A stretch of 39,062 nt of DNA. It comes from CAYUPI01 sp964446585. GTDB lineage: Bacteria > Verrucomicrobiota > Verrucomicrobiia > Limisphaerales > UBA8199. Numbering within the stretch: position 1 is the first letter of the stretch; each line of letters starts with the position of its first letter. The DNA lies in contig CAYUPI010000052.1 of assembly GCA_964446585.1 (NCBI GenBank), forward strand, positions 1 through 39,062, in the 5' to 3' direction. Position numbers and translations under genes: made by a program. The notes under the pieces are model-generated. The model had not been told where the DNA came from, ran no database searches, and saw only the letters and a program-made list of their open reading frames with translations. Positions 7,046-13,888 of this stretch are shown here, piece after piece.

Positions 7046-8452
7046 TCAGTCCGCCTGCTTCCGGTCACCTTCCTTGTCACCTGCAGCGAAAACAGTCCCT
7101 TTCTTGATCCGTTTGCCGTCCTCCAGCTCGCGGCTGATGGCTTTGTATCCAGCGGAAACTACTTCCTGCCCCTCCTGCAGGCCTTCGACGATCTCCATGT
7201 GTGTATCATCACTGATGCCAATCTTGACGGGCGCCATCTTTACATGATCGCCCTCGACAACAAAAACCACTTCGATCGGTTTTGCCGCTTCCTTTTTCTT
7301 ATCCCCCTTGGCCGTGTTCGTTCCGTCAGCGCCATGCGCATTGGAGGTCATGACGACCGAATTGGTTTTCGCCGACACCGTCTTCGCTGACGGCGGATCA
7401 GCTTTGGCCACGGCATTGGAACCGTTCTTACTATTTTTGTCCTTGTCTTTCGGTACGCGCGTGGTGACGCTGGCGAAGGGGACGGTCAGCACATTGGTCC
7501 TCGCGCGCGTTTCGATCTCGGCCGTTACGGACATGCCTGGCCGGAAGATCTCCTTTTCTTTGATTCGGATTTTGACGCTGAACTTAGTGGCCTCTTGCTG
7601 GTTGCCGCCCGACATACCGACGGTGCCGACACCGACGCTCGTCGAGGAATTCGCGATTTCGGTCACAGCGCCGTTGAACTTGCGGTCTTTAAAGGCGTCC
7701 ACTTCCAATCGGGCGTTCTGGCCGGATTGAATGAGCACGACGTCGATCTCGCCGATATCGACCCGCGCCTCCATCTCGTTCAGGTCCGCGATCGTCATGA
7801 CTTCGGTCCCGGCCATGGTGGCGGTGCCGACGACGCGCTCGCCCAATTGCGAGTTGAGCTTGCTGACCGTTCCATCCAGAGGCGAGACAATCGTCGTTTT
7901 GGCCAGCTCCTCTTCCGCTCGGGAGAGCGAGGCTTGAGCCATGCTCACCTGGTGAGTGGCGCTCAACAATTGCGCCTGCGCGATATCGAGCGCGGTCTTG
8001 AACTCGACAAACACTGAGTCGGAAATCAGCTTTCGCCGATACAACTCCTCATTGCGCTTGAACTCCGCCAGCGCTTTTTCCAGCGAGGCTTCTGCGGTCG
8101 TTTTCCCGGCAATTGAAGATTGGTAGCTGGCCTCGGCCTGATTGCGGCTGGCGATGTAAAAGTCCGGTTTGATTTTGAGAATTAAATCGCCCTTTTTGAC
8201 TATTTGGCCTTCTTTAACCGGCAGCTCGATAATCTCACCACTGACCTCGGGGCTGATCTTGACCTGCAGCACAGGCTGAATTTTGCCGGTCGCCACGACC
8301 AGTTCCGTCAGGTTCCGGCGCTCGACTTTCTCGGTCTGTACCGTGATGACTACCTCCCGTTTCTGCAGAATTGCAGCCGTGGTCAGCCCAACGAGTACGA
8401 GGCCAATGGCCCCGAAAATCAGGGTTTTCTTACGCTTTTTCGAATTTGCCAT
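7046..8452 (-). CDS. macA: MacA-like efflux adaptor (RND/HlyD-type membrane fusion protein)
   Basis: 468-residue periplasmic adaptor with an N-terminal inner-membrane anchor. The start MANSKKRKKTL at 8452 directly precedes a helix (TLIFGAIGLVLVGLTTAAIL, ~10-30); the open frame extends upstream but only into a hairpin repeat. Barrel-sandwich halves are visible as VKISPEVSGEIIELPVKEGQ and TTIVSPLDGTVSKLNSQLGE, separated by an alpha-helical hairpin (~100-190) with heptad-like KALAEFKRNEELYRR. The C-terminal beta-barrel is interrupted by a long Lys/Ala/Thr/Asn-rich insert (roughly residues 340-405, KDKDKNSKNGSNAVAK onward) before VVFVVEGDHVKMAPVKIGIS. It starts the exporter gene set with one ATPase and two permeases, the usual arrangement for MacAB-type tripartite pumps. 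No outer-membrane channel gene is in view. Confidence 0.88.
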   Translation of the reverse strand: MANSKKRKKTLIFGAIGLVLVGLTTAAILQKREVVITVQTEKVERRNLTELVVATGKIQPVLQVKISPEVSGEIIELPVKEGQIVKKGDLILKIKPDFYIASRNQAEASYQSSIAGKTTAEASLEKALAEFKRNEELYRRKLISDSVFVEFKTALDIAQAQLLSATHQVSMAQASLSRAEEELAKTTIVSPLDGTVSKLNSQLGERVVGTATMAGTEVMTIADLNEMEARVDIGEIDVVLIQSGQNARLEVDAFKDRKFNGAVTEIANSSTSVGVGTVGMSGGNQQEATKFSVKIRIKEKEIFRPGMSVTAEIETRARTNVLTVPFASVTTRVPKDKDKNSKNGSNAVAKADPPSAKTVSAKTNSVVMTSNAHGADGTNTAKGDKKKEAAKPIEVVFVVEGDHVKMAPVKIGISDDTHMEIVEGLQEGQEVVSAGYKAISRELEDGKRIKKGTVFAAGDKEGDRKQAD

Positions 8453-8501
8453 GTCTGGATACCTATTAAGACACTCTTGGGGCCATTTTGTTTCATTCGT
8501 G

Positions 8502-8585
8502 CCGGCGGAGAGCGGAGCTCCGGCTCTGCGATCTGTGTCCAGCCGAAACGACACGCAGAGCGGGAGCTCTGCGCTCGCGCCCGCT
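8502..8585. repeat. GC-rich hairpin repeat upstream of the macA-like gene
   Basis: Imperfect inverted arms: GAGAGCGGAGCTCCGGCTCTGCG (8508-8530) against CGCAGAGCGGGAGCTCTGCGCTC (8554-8576), loop of about 23 nt containing TGTGTC and GACAC, which can extend the stem. The whole intergenic space between the Yip1-like stop and the macA start is 139 bp, so this structure sits in the transcribed or promoter region of the exporter operon. It looks like a dispersed palindromic element, not a rho-independent terminator, since no T run follows. Confidence 0.65.
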
Positions 8586-8591
8586 GCAAGC

Positions 8592-9383
8592 TCACGATGG
8601 CATAATGGCACGCATCGCGAACCCAAAGCCAACCAGCAGCCCTCGGTAAAAGGCCCAAATTCCGAAGACCCAGGCTGCCGATTTGCCGAAGGCCACGCTG
8701 CTGAGCCGTGCCACGCCAGTCGCTACCACTGCCAGATACCAAAATGTCATGACGTTTACAGCGCTCAGCGCGCCGTGCGCAGGGTTTTGCGGATCGAAAT
8801 CGTGGATCAGCAGCGCCAGGCTGGGTGTGGCAAACGCGCTGCTGGTCACGAGGATGAGCAGCGTTTTCACGATGGCCTCGAGAACAGTAATCACATTCGC
8901 CAGGCCTGCAACTTCGATGGCTTTCATGATCGGAAACTGCGCCTTCAAGGCTTTAGTGCCGATGAGCCACCCCAGCAAACCCCACCAGACCGGGATGAGA
9001 ATCCCCGCCAGGACGGGGGCAACGACTGCCATGATCTTCGTGCCCATTCCAGCATATTTCGCGGCCGTCTCGCGCGCCGTCTCGGCCTGCTCTTTCGAGA
9101 GGTGCTGTTTCTCTATCGCTTTCTGAACCGCTTTGTCCTGAATGTCGGTCAGTTGATGCTGAATCACGGGCTGTGAAAAAATAAACCAGGCACCGATCCA
9201 GCTAACCACCATGAGCAGCACTGCCGGGGCCATCCAGTTTGCCACCGAGGCTGTCGCGGCTTTGACAGAGTCGAAAACTTCGCCCGGCGCGGCGAAGACG
9301 TTAGTTAACCTGCCCATGAGTGACATTGTTGGCGCAGCGGAAGTGGGGGGTTGTGGCTCCAGTGCTGGCGAAGGCTGGTCCAT
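8592..9383 (-). CDS. Yip1-family integral membrane protein
   Basis: 263-residue polytopic membrane protein of the YIP1 (YIPF-like) type. The start MDQPSPALEPQ at 9383 is followed by a Pro-rich tail and then MSLMGRLTNVFAAPGEVFDSV, the usual Yip1 opening. Five hydrophobic helices can be seen, near WMAPAVLLMVVSWIGAWFIF, GTKIMAVVAPVLAGILIPVW, VAGLANVITVLEAIVKTLLIL, VNVMTFWYLAVVATGVARL and the C-terminal AAWVFGIWAFYRGLLVG. A charged linker (~95-125) lies after helix 1. It sits just upstream of the macA-like gene on the same strand. In Verrucomicrobia and other groups YIP1 proteins often neighbour MacAB-like exporters. Function is unknown. Confidence 0.75.
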   Translation of the reverse strand: MDQPSPALEPQPPTSAAPTMSLMGRLTNVFAAPGEVFDSVKAATASVANWMAPAVLLMVVSWIGAWFIFSQPVIQHQLTDIQDKAVQKAIEKQHLSKEQAETARETAAKYAGMGTKIMAVVAPVLAGILIPVWWGLLGWLIGTKALKAQFPIMKAIEVAGLANVITVLEAIVKTLLILVTSSAFATPSLALLIHDFDPQNPAHGALSAVNVMTFWYLAVVATGVARLSSVAFGKSAAWVFGIWAFYRGLLVGFGFAMRAIMPS

Positions 9384-9639
9384 AAGCAAGCTCAAGGTTT
9401 CATGGTTGCGGTGCTCGGAATGTCTTTCAGAATGGAGGAAGCGGAAGGGATTGTCCAGCCAATCTGGAGATGAGCAAGCTGGAGCCAAGCGGAAATCGTC
9501 TCTGCGTCGCTCGAAAATGGGAGGTGACTAATCTGCGGAAACCGTGGCAATTCTTCCGCCTCCACCCCTAATAGCCGACTCCAAGGTTCACGCCCAGACG
9601 AAGGTGGAAGTTTGATATTCACAAACGCGGCTTTTGTCT
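9384..9639. other. Intergenic region between Yip1-like gene and TA module
   Basis: 256 bp between divergent genes. The part near 9610-9650 becomes AT-rich and should hold the promoter for the toxin-antitoxin pair. No further gene or strong structure was found. Confidence 0.35.
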
Positions 9640-9653
9640 TACCATTTTTGGTA
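9640..9653 (+). promoter_or_regulatory. Palindrome at antitoxin start, candidate operator
   Basis: TACCA-TTTT-TGGTA, a perfect 5-bp inverted repeat with a 4-nt centre. Its last base is the A of the antitoxin ATG. Autoregulation by the antitoxin at such a site is usual in VapBC-like modules; binding here is inference. Confidence 0.4.
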
Positions 9654-9853
9654 TGCGCGAAACGATTACCTTCCGTCCCAAACGGTCAAAGGCCCAACTT
9701 CGGGCCGCCTTTGGCAACGTGAGCGAAAAACTGAACGAACTGGTTGAGCGGGAGCTGTCGCTGTCCCAGCCGCCCGATTGGCGATCAGTGCTGAAACGGC
9801 CCGCTCCGACGGCTGGCCGGAAGGCCTATGAGCTATGCCTCAGGCCCGAATAG
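9653..9853 (+). CDS. Putative antitoxin of a PIN-domain TA pair
   Basis: 66-residue small basic/amphipathic protein (MRETITFRPKRSKAQL, then AAFGNVSEKLNELVERELSL) encoded immediately before a PIN-domain gene, with which it overlaps by 19 bp. The N-terminal ITFRPKRSK strand followed by helices could be a ribbon-helix-helix-like DNA-binding unit. The C-terminal Pro/Arg part (QPPDWRSVLKRPAPTAGRK) would be the toxin-binding tail. The antitoxin assignment rests on position and size, not on a recognised domain. A palindrome at its start codon fits autoregulation. Confidence 0.6.
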   Translation: MRETITFRPKRSKAQLRAAFGNVSEKLNELVERELSLSQPPDWRSVLKRPAPTAGRKAYELCLRPE

Positions 9854-10305
9854 CCTTTGTCGATACAAACTGGCTGTTCTCGCTCTACTACCAGACCCAA
9901 GACCGCCCGGCGATCGCAGCTTGGGCGCAGAGGGGGCCGAGCACGCTCGTGGTGAGTGTGGCTGTCCTCGCAGAGTGTCGATGCAACTTTGGGAGGGCAG
10001 GAGATCGCCTGCGGGCACTGGAGTCTGACCTGGAGGCGCGCTTATATGTGGATTGCGGCTATACTCTTGAGGAAATGGTGGGCATGGCTGGAGATTTGTT
10101 CCGCCGTTACGCGCCGCGCTCAAACGTCGGCACGCTTGATATTCTACACGTTGCGGCAGCACGACGATTCGGTTGTCAGTGGTTCCTGAGCTTCGATTCT
10201 GCAAGCGGGTGCCGCGCTGTTGCGCACGCCTGTGGATTGAAGGTCTTTCCGGATTTGACGGCGGAAGACCGTGCGTGGCTCAGGAAAATCGGCCCAGACA
10301 ATTGA
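9835..10305 (+). CDS. PIN-domain ribonuclease toxin, VapC-like
   Basis: 156-residue PIN protein. The acidic metal-binding residues of the fold are in place: D10 in IAFVDTNWLF, E47 in VLAECRC, D102 in GTLDILHVAAA and D121 in FLSFDSASG. The pattern DxLHVAAARxxGCxxFLSFD is typical of VapC-like toxins, which cleave RNA (often tRNA or rRNA) when the antitoxin is lost. The ATG lies within the end of the antitoxin gene, so the two are translationally coupled. Length is slightly above the common 130-140. The target RNA cannot be predicted. Confidence 0.85.
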   Translation: MPQARIAFVDTNWLFSLYYQTQDRPAIAAWAQRGPSTLVVSVAVLAECRCNFGRAGDRLRALESDLEARLYVDCGYTLEEMVGMAGDLFRRYAPRSNVGTLDILHVAAARRFGCQWFLSFDSASGCRAVAHACGLKVFPDLTAEDRAWLRKIGPDN

Positions 10306-10334
10306 CTCTTCATGGCCAAACCAGGAAGACAAGC

Positions 10335-12074
10335 TCACTGAAACGAATAGGCCTTAAGCGAGCCGGAACTCAGCACTACCAATAGTCCGCGTCCATTCGC
10401 GTCCGGCACAATCACGAAACCGCTCGTCGAGCCCAGGCCCTGAATCGCAGCGACCTTTTCGCCCTGCGCGCTGGCCAGGACCAAATCACCGGCTGCGTCC
10501 ACGAAGGCCCACTCCGCAATGCCATCACCATTAACATCACCGGCTGCGAAAGTAACATTGACCCAGCCGCTGGTGTTGAGCGACACCGGCTCAGACCAGG
10601 CCACTCGGCCATTCAGATCGAAAGCAATGACCTGGTCCTGGCCAAGTGCAATAGCCTGAATGGAGTTCTGCTTATCTATCACCGCGGCGGCCAATTGTGT
10701 ACAGTACTTTCCGCCGGGCCGCACAGCCCTCACCAGGTTCCCTTTTCCGTCGAAGATCCTCACCGAGCCGCTTGCTTCGGTGGCCAAGACCACTGCTGCC
10801 CGGTCTTTGGTGGCAGGGATGACGGCCTGGCCCCAGACATTGCCGCTCGGCGCCCGCCACAGTTGCTTGCCGTCGGCCGCAAGAGCCACCAACCCGCTAA
10901 ACCCGTTCAGTCCCACCACCATCTCATCGGCGCCGTCCCCGTCCAGGTCGCCCCAATGGGCGCCGTCCGCTCCGAATGTTGCCGAGTAATGCCAAATCTC
11001 TTTGCCGGTGGCGTTCAGCACACTGATCCGGCGGCCAAATCGCGCGTAGCCCAGCAGCCGCGCCCCCTTCTGCTTGTCGTGACCACATTCGATTACCGCG
11101 AACTGCTCGGACAACGACACCTTGGCCTTCGATCGGCCATCCGCGCCGAAGATGTGCAGTTTCCGGCCCGCGTCGGCGACCAGGATGTCCGCTTGACCAT
11201 CTCCGTCCCAGTCGCCTGCGCAAATCGCCTGGCCGCCGGGCACGCTGTTGGACCAGACCTCAATCGCTGTCAGCTTTTTCTCACGCTCGATCAATCCGCC
11301 GGCTCGTGGCTGCGGCTGGGCTTTGGCTTCACCTTGAAAATCCTCCGCCAACGCGAGCGCTTTCAGGTCCTCAAATTCGTGGTATCCAATCGCGACCTTC
11401 TGAATCACGCCCTTCCGGTCGATGAAAAACGTCGTAGGGATTGCCGGAGTATCGTTGTATGGTGCGGGCAGCTCTTTCACGGAGGCGATGGAGTAGTTGA
11501 TCCCTTTCTTTTTCACGAACGGCCGCAATGTCCCTTCAGGTTCCTTGCTGAGGCCAACGATTTCGAGTTGGTTGCGGCTCGTGTCGCCATACAGTTTGAC
11601 GAAGTGCGGGATTTCCTTCACGCAAGGTCCGCACCAGGTCGCCCAAAAATCCAGCACCACACGTTTCCCCTTCAGTTCGCTGAGCTTGATCGTCTTGCCC
11701 TCCAGCGTGGTGACCGAAAGCTCCGGCGCCAGGACGCCCTCCCAATCCGCGGCGGCGGAACTCTGGGCAGCGCTGGTCATTGCGGGGATACTCTTGATGA
11801 AATCCTTGGCCAGCTTGAAATAAATGACACCCAGGCCGGCGCTGGCGATTATCCCCACTACCGAAAGCACCATGCCCCACCAGGCCATCGCGTTGGGCCC
11901 GCGCTTTCCCGAAACGTGCATGATCCCCAGCACCAGACCAACCAGACCGAACAGGACTCCGATAACGAACAAGCTGAACAGAAACGCCATGATCCCGAGC
12001 ACCAGGCTCGCGATGGCGAGCCCCAGGCGGGGCGGTGGCGGGGGTGGGGCTGAGGTTGGCGGAATCGCGGTCAC
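10335..12074 (-). CDS. Membrane-anchored TlpA-like thioredoxin fused to FG-GAP/VCBS propeller
   Basis: 579 residues from a GTG start. A Pro-rich N-terminus precedes a DUF4190-like double helix (about 17-53 and 64-86), then a third segment. A TlpA/ResA-type thioredoxin domain (~112-245) has the redox motif WATWCGPC (C148, C151) and the cis-Pro loop AIPTTFFID (P213). The C-terminal half (~265-579) is a propeller-like region with Ca-binding type repeats DWDGDGQAD, DLDGDGADE and DVNGDGIAE, as in FG-GAP/VCBS proteins. The redox half probably works at the outer face of the inner membrane; the propeller may bind a partner or ligand. This combination in one chain is unusual. It stands alone, with the TA module downstream and tRNA-Gln upstream. 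Confidence 0.85.
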   Translation of the reverse strand: MTAIPPTSAPPPPPPRLGLAIASLVLGIMAFLFSLFVIGVLFGLVGLVLGIMHVSGKRGPNAMAWWGMVLSVVGIIASAGLGVIYFKLAKDFIKSIPAMTSAAQSSAAADWEGVLAPELSVTTLEGKTIKLSELKGKRVVLDFWATWCGPCVKEIPHFVKLYGDTSRNQLEIVGLSKEPEGTLRPFVKKKGINYSIASVKELPAPYNDTPAIPTTFFIDRKGVIQKVAIGYHEFEDLKALALAEDFQGEAKAQPQPRAGGLIEREKKLTAIEVWSNSVPGGQAICAGDWDGDGQADILVADAGRKLHIFGADGRSKAKVSLSEQFAVIECGHDKQKGARLLGYARFGRRISVLNATGKEIWHYSATFGADGAHWGDLDGDGADEMVVGLNGFSGLVALAADGKQLWRAPSGNVWGQAVIPATKDRAAVVLATEASGSVRIFDGKGNLVRAVRPGGKYCTQLAAAVIDKQNSIQAIALGQDQVIAFDLNGRVAWSEPVSLNTSGWVNVTFAAGDVNGDGIAEWAFVDAAGDLVLASAQGEKVAAIQGLGSTSGFVIVPDANGRGLLVVLSSGSLKAYSFQ

Positions 12075-12089
12075 GAGAGGCTGAAGGAC

Positions 12090-12142
12090 AAATGAAGAAT
12101 GGCGAATGACGAGGGAAATCCTAATGACGAAATCCGAAAATC
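12090..12142. repeat. Heptad array, GAATGAC/GAAATCC words
   Basis: AAATGAA, GAATGGC, GAATGAC, GAGGGAA, then after a 4-bp slip TAATGAC, GAAATCC, GAAAATC. All words step by 7 bp. It lies just upstream of the thioredoxin-fusion start and can pair in part with the TTCGG-type arrays at 12194 and 12321. Confidence 0.7.
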
Positions 12143-12193
12143 GCGGTCCGACATCGCAGCGAAACTACCGCCCGGGCTCTGCGGACCTATTGG

Positions 12194-12221
12194 GGTTCGG
12201 GTTTCGGGCTTCGGATTTCTT
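12194..12221. repeat. Heptad array, GNTTCGG words
   Basis: GGTTCGG, GTTTCGG, GCTTCGG, ATTTCTT in exact 7-bp steps, in the middle of the gap between the thioredoxin-fusion gene and tRNA-Gln. Complementary in kind to CCGAAA words at 12129-12142. Confidence 0.65.
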
Positions 12222-12320
12222 TCCACCCTCCGCAGTATCGCTACCCAAGTTGCTGTTGCCAACCAAAACCCTCCCGCGCGCGGAGTCCCGGCGGCGGCGT
12301 TTGGTGCTTCGGAGGACGGG

Positions 12321-12348
12321 TCGGATTTCGGCATTCGGCTTTCGGATT
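12321..12348. repeat. Heptad array, TCGGNTT words
   Basis: TCGGATT, TCGGCAT, TCGGCTT, TCGGATT in exact 7-bp steps, ending 6 bp from the encoded CCA end of tRNA-Gln. Inverted relative to the array at 12090-12142. It could form a structure in the tRNA 3' trailer. Confidence 0.75.
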
Positions 12349-12354
12349 TTCCTT

Positions 12355-12428
12355 TGGCTGTCCGGCCTGGATTCGAACCAGGACAAAGGCCTCCAAAGGG
12401 CCTTGTGCTACCGTTACACCACCGGACA
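12355..12428 (-). tRNA. tRNA-Gln (anticodon UUG)
   Basis: 74 nt including an encoded CCA. Acceptor stem TGTCCGG/CCGGACA (U1-A72, a feature of tRNA-Gln), D arm GTGTAACGGTAGCAC, anticodon stem AGGCC/GGCCT with loop CTTTGGA (U33 then TTG at 34-36, reading CAA), T arm CCTGG-TTCGAAT-CCAGG, discriminator G73. All standard stems pair. It lies alone between the thioredoxin-fusion gene and a small membrane protein gene. Confidence 0.96.
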
Positions 12429-12528
12429 AAACCACTACAAGCTAACTTTCAGTCAGACTCTGCGCAAAGCAAAAGTTCCTAAGATTCCTATTGTTCCCAG
12501 TTCTCTGGTTTCGTGCTAGAGTTGCGGC

Positions 12529-12834
12529 ATGGGACTGGATGCTACGGCCCGGCGTCGGTGGTTAGGCGGCGGAGTTCTGGCAGGCGCCTTGGCGATGTTG
12601 GTCTGCGGGGAGACTGTCCTGCAAGACCGGCTCAAGCCGTTCGATTTCATCATCTATTGGCTCCTCTGCTTCGTGCTGACGGGCGTGGCAATGATCGTGG
12701 CTTTTCGCGACCTGCGCGCGCTCCAGCACCGGATTCGTCAGCAACAACGGGATCTGCTCCAGAACACTTTGAAGGAGATCGAAACTGAGGCGCGCCGGCG
12801 CGGCCACGCGCTCGAGCAGGACAAACCTCCGTAA
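12529..12834 (+). CDS. Small two-helix membrane protein, unknown function
   Basis: 101 residues. Two membrane helices at about 11-27 (WLGGGVLAGALAMLVCGE) and 39-59 (FIIYWLLCFVLTGVAMIVAF) are followed by a basic amphipathic or coiled tail (LRALQHRIRQQQRDLLQNTLKEIE, then ARRRGHALEQDKPP). Coding is likely because frame, start and hydrophobic pattern are coherent and it starts soon after the tRNA on the other strand. I do not recognise a family. The tail could hold a cytoplasmic interaction or coiled-coil segment. Confidence 0.65.
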   Translation: MGLDATARRRWLGGGVLAGALAMLVCGETVLQDRLKPFDFIIYWLLCFVLTGVAMIVAFRDLRALQHRIRQQQRDLLQNTLKEIETEARRRGHALEQDKPP

Positions 12835-12932
12835 GCGTACGGTCCAGGAAGGGCCGCGAGACGTTCCAACCGCTTAGTAGGCTTTTGTTGTAATGTTGTG
12901 CGGAATTTTTTTGCGATCGGAACGGTTTCTTC

Positions 12933-12961
12933 TTGAAATCGACTAAAGTATTTGCTTTAAT
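12933..12961 (+). promoter_or_regulatory. Candidate sigma70-type promoter for the SirB1-like gene
   Basis: TTGAAA (12933-12938), 17-bp spacer, TTTAAT (12956-12961), in an AT-rich stretch of an otherwise GC-rich region. A transcript would start near 12968, giving a leader of only about 8-14 nt before the GTG at 12976 or ATG at 12982. Confidence 0.45.
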
Positions 12962-12981
12962 GCGCTACGCTGAACGTGCGT

Positions 12982-13854
12982 ATGAAAGCTGCTGGCGTCC
13001 TCTCCTCCCCGGAAAGTCTCTCCGAGAGCCAGCGGGCAGCCCTGTTGAGCTTGCTGGCAGACGACGACCCAGCCGTTTACCACACCGTCCGGGCTAAATT
13101 TCTCTCATTCGGGCCGCAAGCGGCCGACTGGCTGCGGCCGCACACGCTGAGCCGTGAACCGGCGCTGCGCCGCCGCGCGCAGGAAATTGTGCTGCATTTC
13201 GACCGGCAGGCTGCCGACGATCGGTTTCTGGGCTTTTGCCTCAAGAGCGGCGACGATTTCGATCTGGAACAGGGAGCCTGGCTGCTCGCGCGGACCCAAT
13301 ATCCCGACATCAACGTCGAGGCATACCAGGCCTTGTTGGACAGTTTCGCCGGTGACTTGCGCGAGCGTCTGAACTTCGGTGGTGACGCGAAGGAGCTCCT
13401 GGGCGCGATGAACCATTACCTCTTCCAGGAATTGGGCTTGAGGGGCAACGAAGAGAACTATTACGACCCGGAGAACAGTTATTTAAATCGTGTGCTCGAC
13501 CGGCGCACGGGCAATCCGATCAATATATGCCTGGTCTATCTGCTGCTCGGCCGTCGTCTGCGTCTGCCGCTGGCGGGCATTGGTCTGCCGGGACACTTTG
13601 TGTGCCGCTACCAATCCAGCTCCATAGAGCTTTACATTGACGCTTTCCAGAGGGGGACATTCCTGACGAAGGCGGATTGCGTGCAATATTTGTTGCGGGG
13701 CAATTACAGCGTTCGGGAACACCATTTGGCGCCGGTCAGTCCCCGCCGGCTCTTGCTGCGCATTTGCAGCAATCTGCACCAGATTTACCAGCAACTCGAT
13801 TCCTCATCGGAAGCCACGCGCGTGCAGCGCTACGTGGTGGCGCTGGCGAAGTGA
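12982..13854 (+). CDS. SirB1-like transglutaminase-fold protein
   Basis: 290 residues from the ATG at 12982; a GTG two codons earlier (12976) is equally possible and neither has a clear ribosome site. The N-terminal third is helical and HEAT-like (SESQRAALLSLLADDDPAVY). The C-terminal part matches the SirB1/Transglut_core2 family: FQELGLRGNEENYYDPENSY, LNRVLDRRTGNPINICLVYL and LPLAGIGLPGHFVCRY. The family is widespread beside unrelated genes and its biochemical role is unsettled; the fold is that of papain-like transglutaminases, often thought inactive. A good promoter-like pair lies directly upstream. Confidence 0.8.
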   Translation: MKAAGVLSSPESLSESQRAALLSLLADDDPAVYHTVRAKFLSFGPQAADWLRPHTLSREPALRRRAQEIVLHFDRQAADDRFLGFCLKSGDDFDLEQGAWLLARTQYPDINVEAYQALLDSFAGDLRERLNFGGDAKELLGAMNHYLFQELGLRGNEENYYDPENSYLNRVLDRRTGNPINICLVYLLLGRRLRLPLAGIGLPGHFVCRYQSSSIELYIDAFQRGTFLTKADCVQYLLRGNYSVREHHLAPVSPRRLLLRICSNLHQIYQQLDSSSEATRVQRYVVALAK

Positions 13855-13867
13855 AGCAGGACTCCGT

Positions 13868-13888
13868 CCGTCACGCGTCACGAATCAC
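13868..13888. repeat. Short heptad array, NNGTCAC words
   Basis: CCGTCAC, GCGTCAC, GAATCAC in 7-bp steps, lying between two convergent genes and containing the stop codon of the phospholipase D-like gene (13885-13887). Only three units, so weaker than the other arrays. Confidence 0.4.

Noticed and set aside
10695..12053. Long plus-strand open frame (452 codons)
   Set aside because: Lies antisense to the thioredoxin/FG-GAP gene; its translation is His/Arg/Pro-rich without motifs, typical of an antisense shadow in GC-rich DNA.
12090..12428. tRNA-Gln with flanking repeats as a genomic-island attachment site
   Set aside because: No integrase nearby and no second copy of the tRNA 3' end was found; the repeats are heptad arrays seen elsewhere too.
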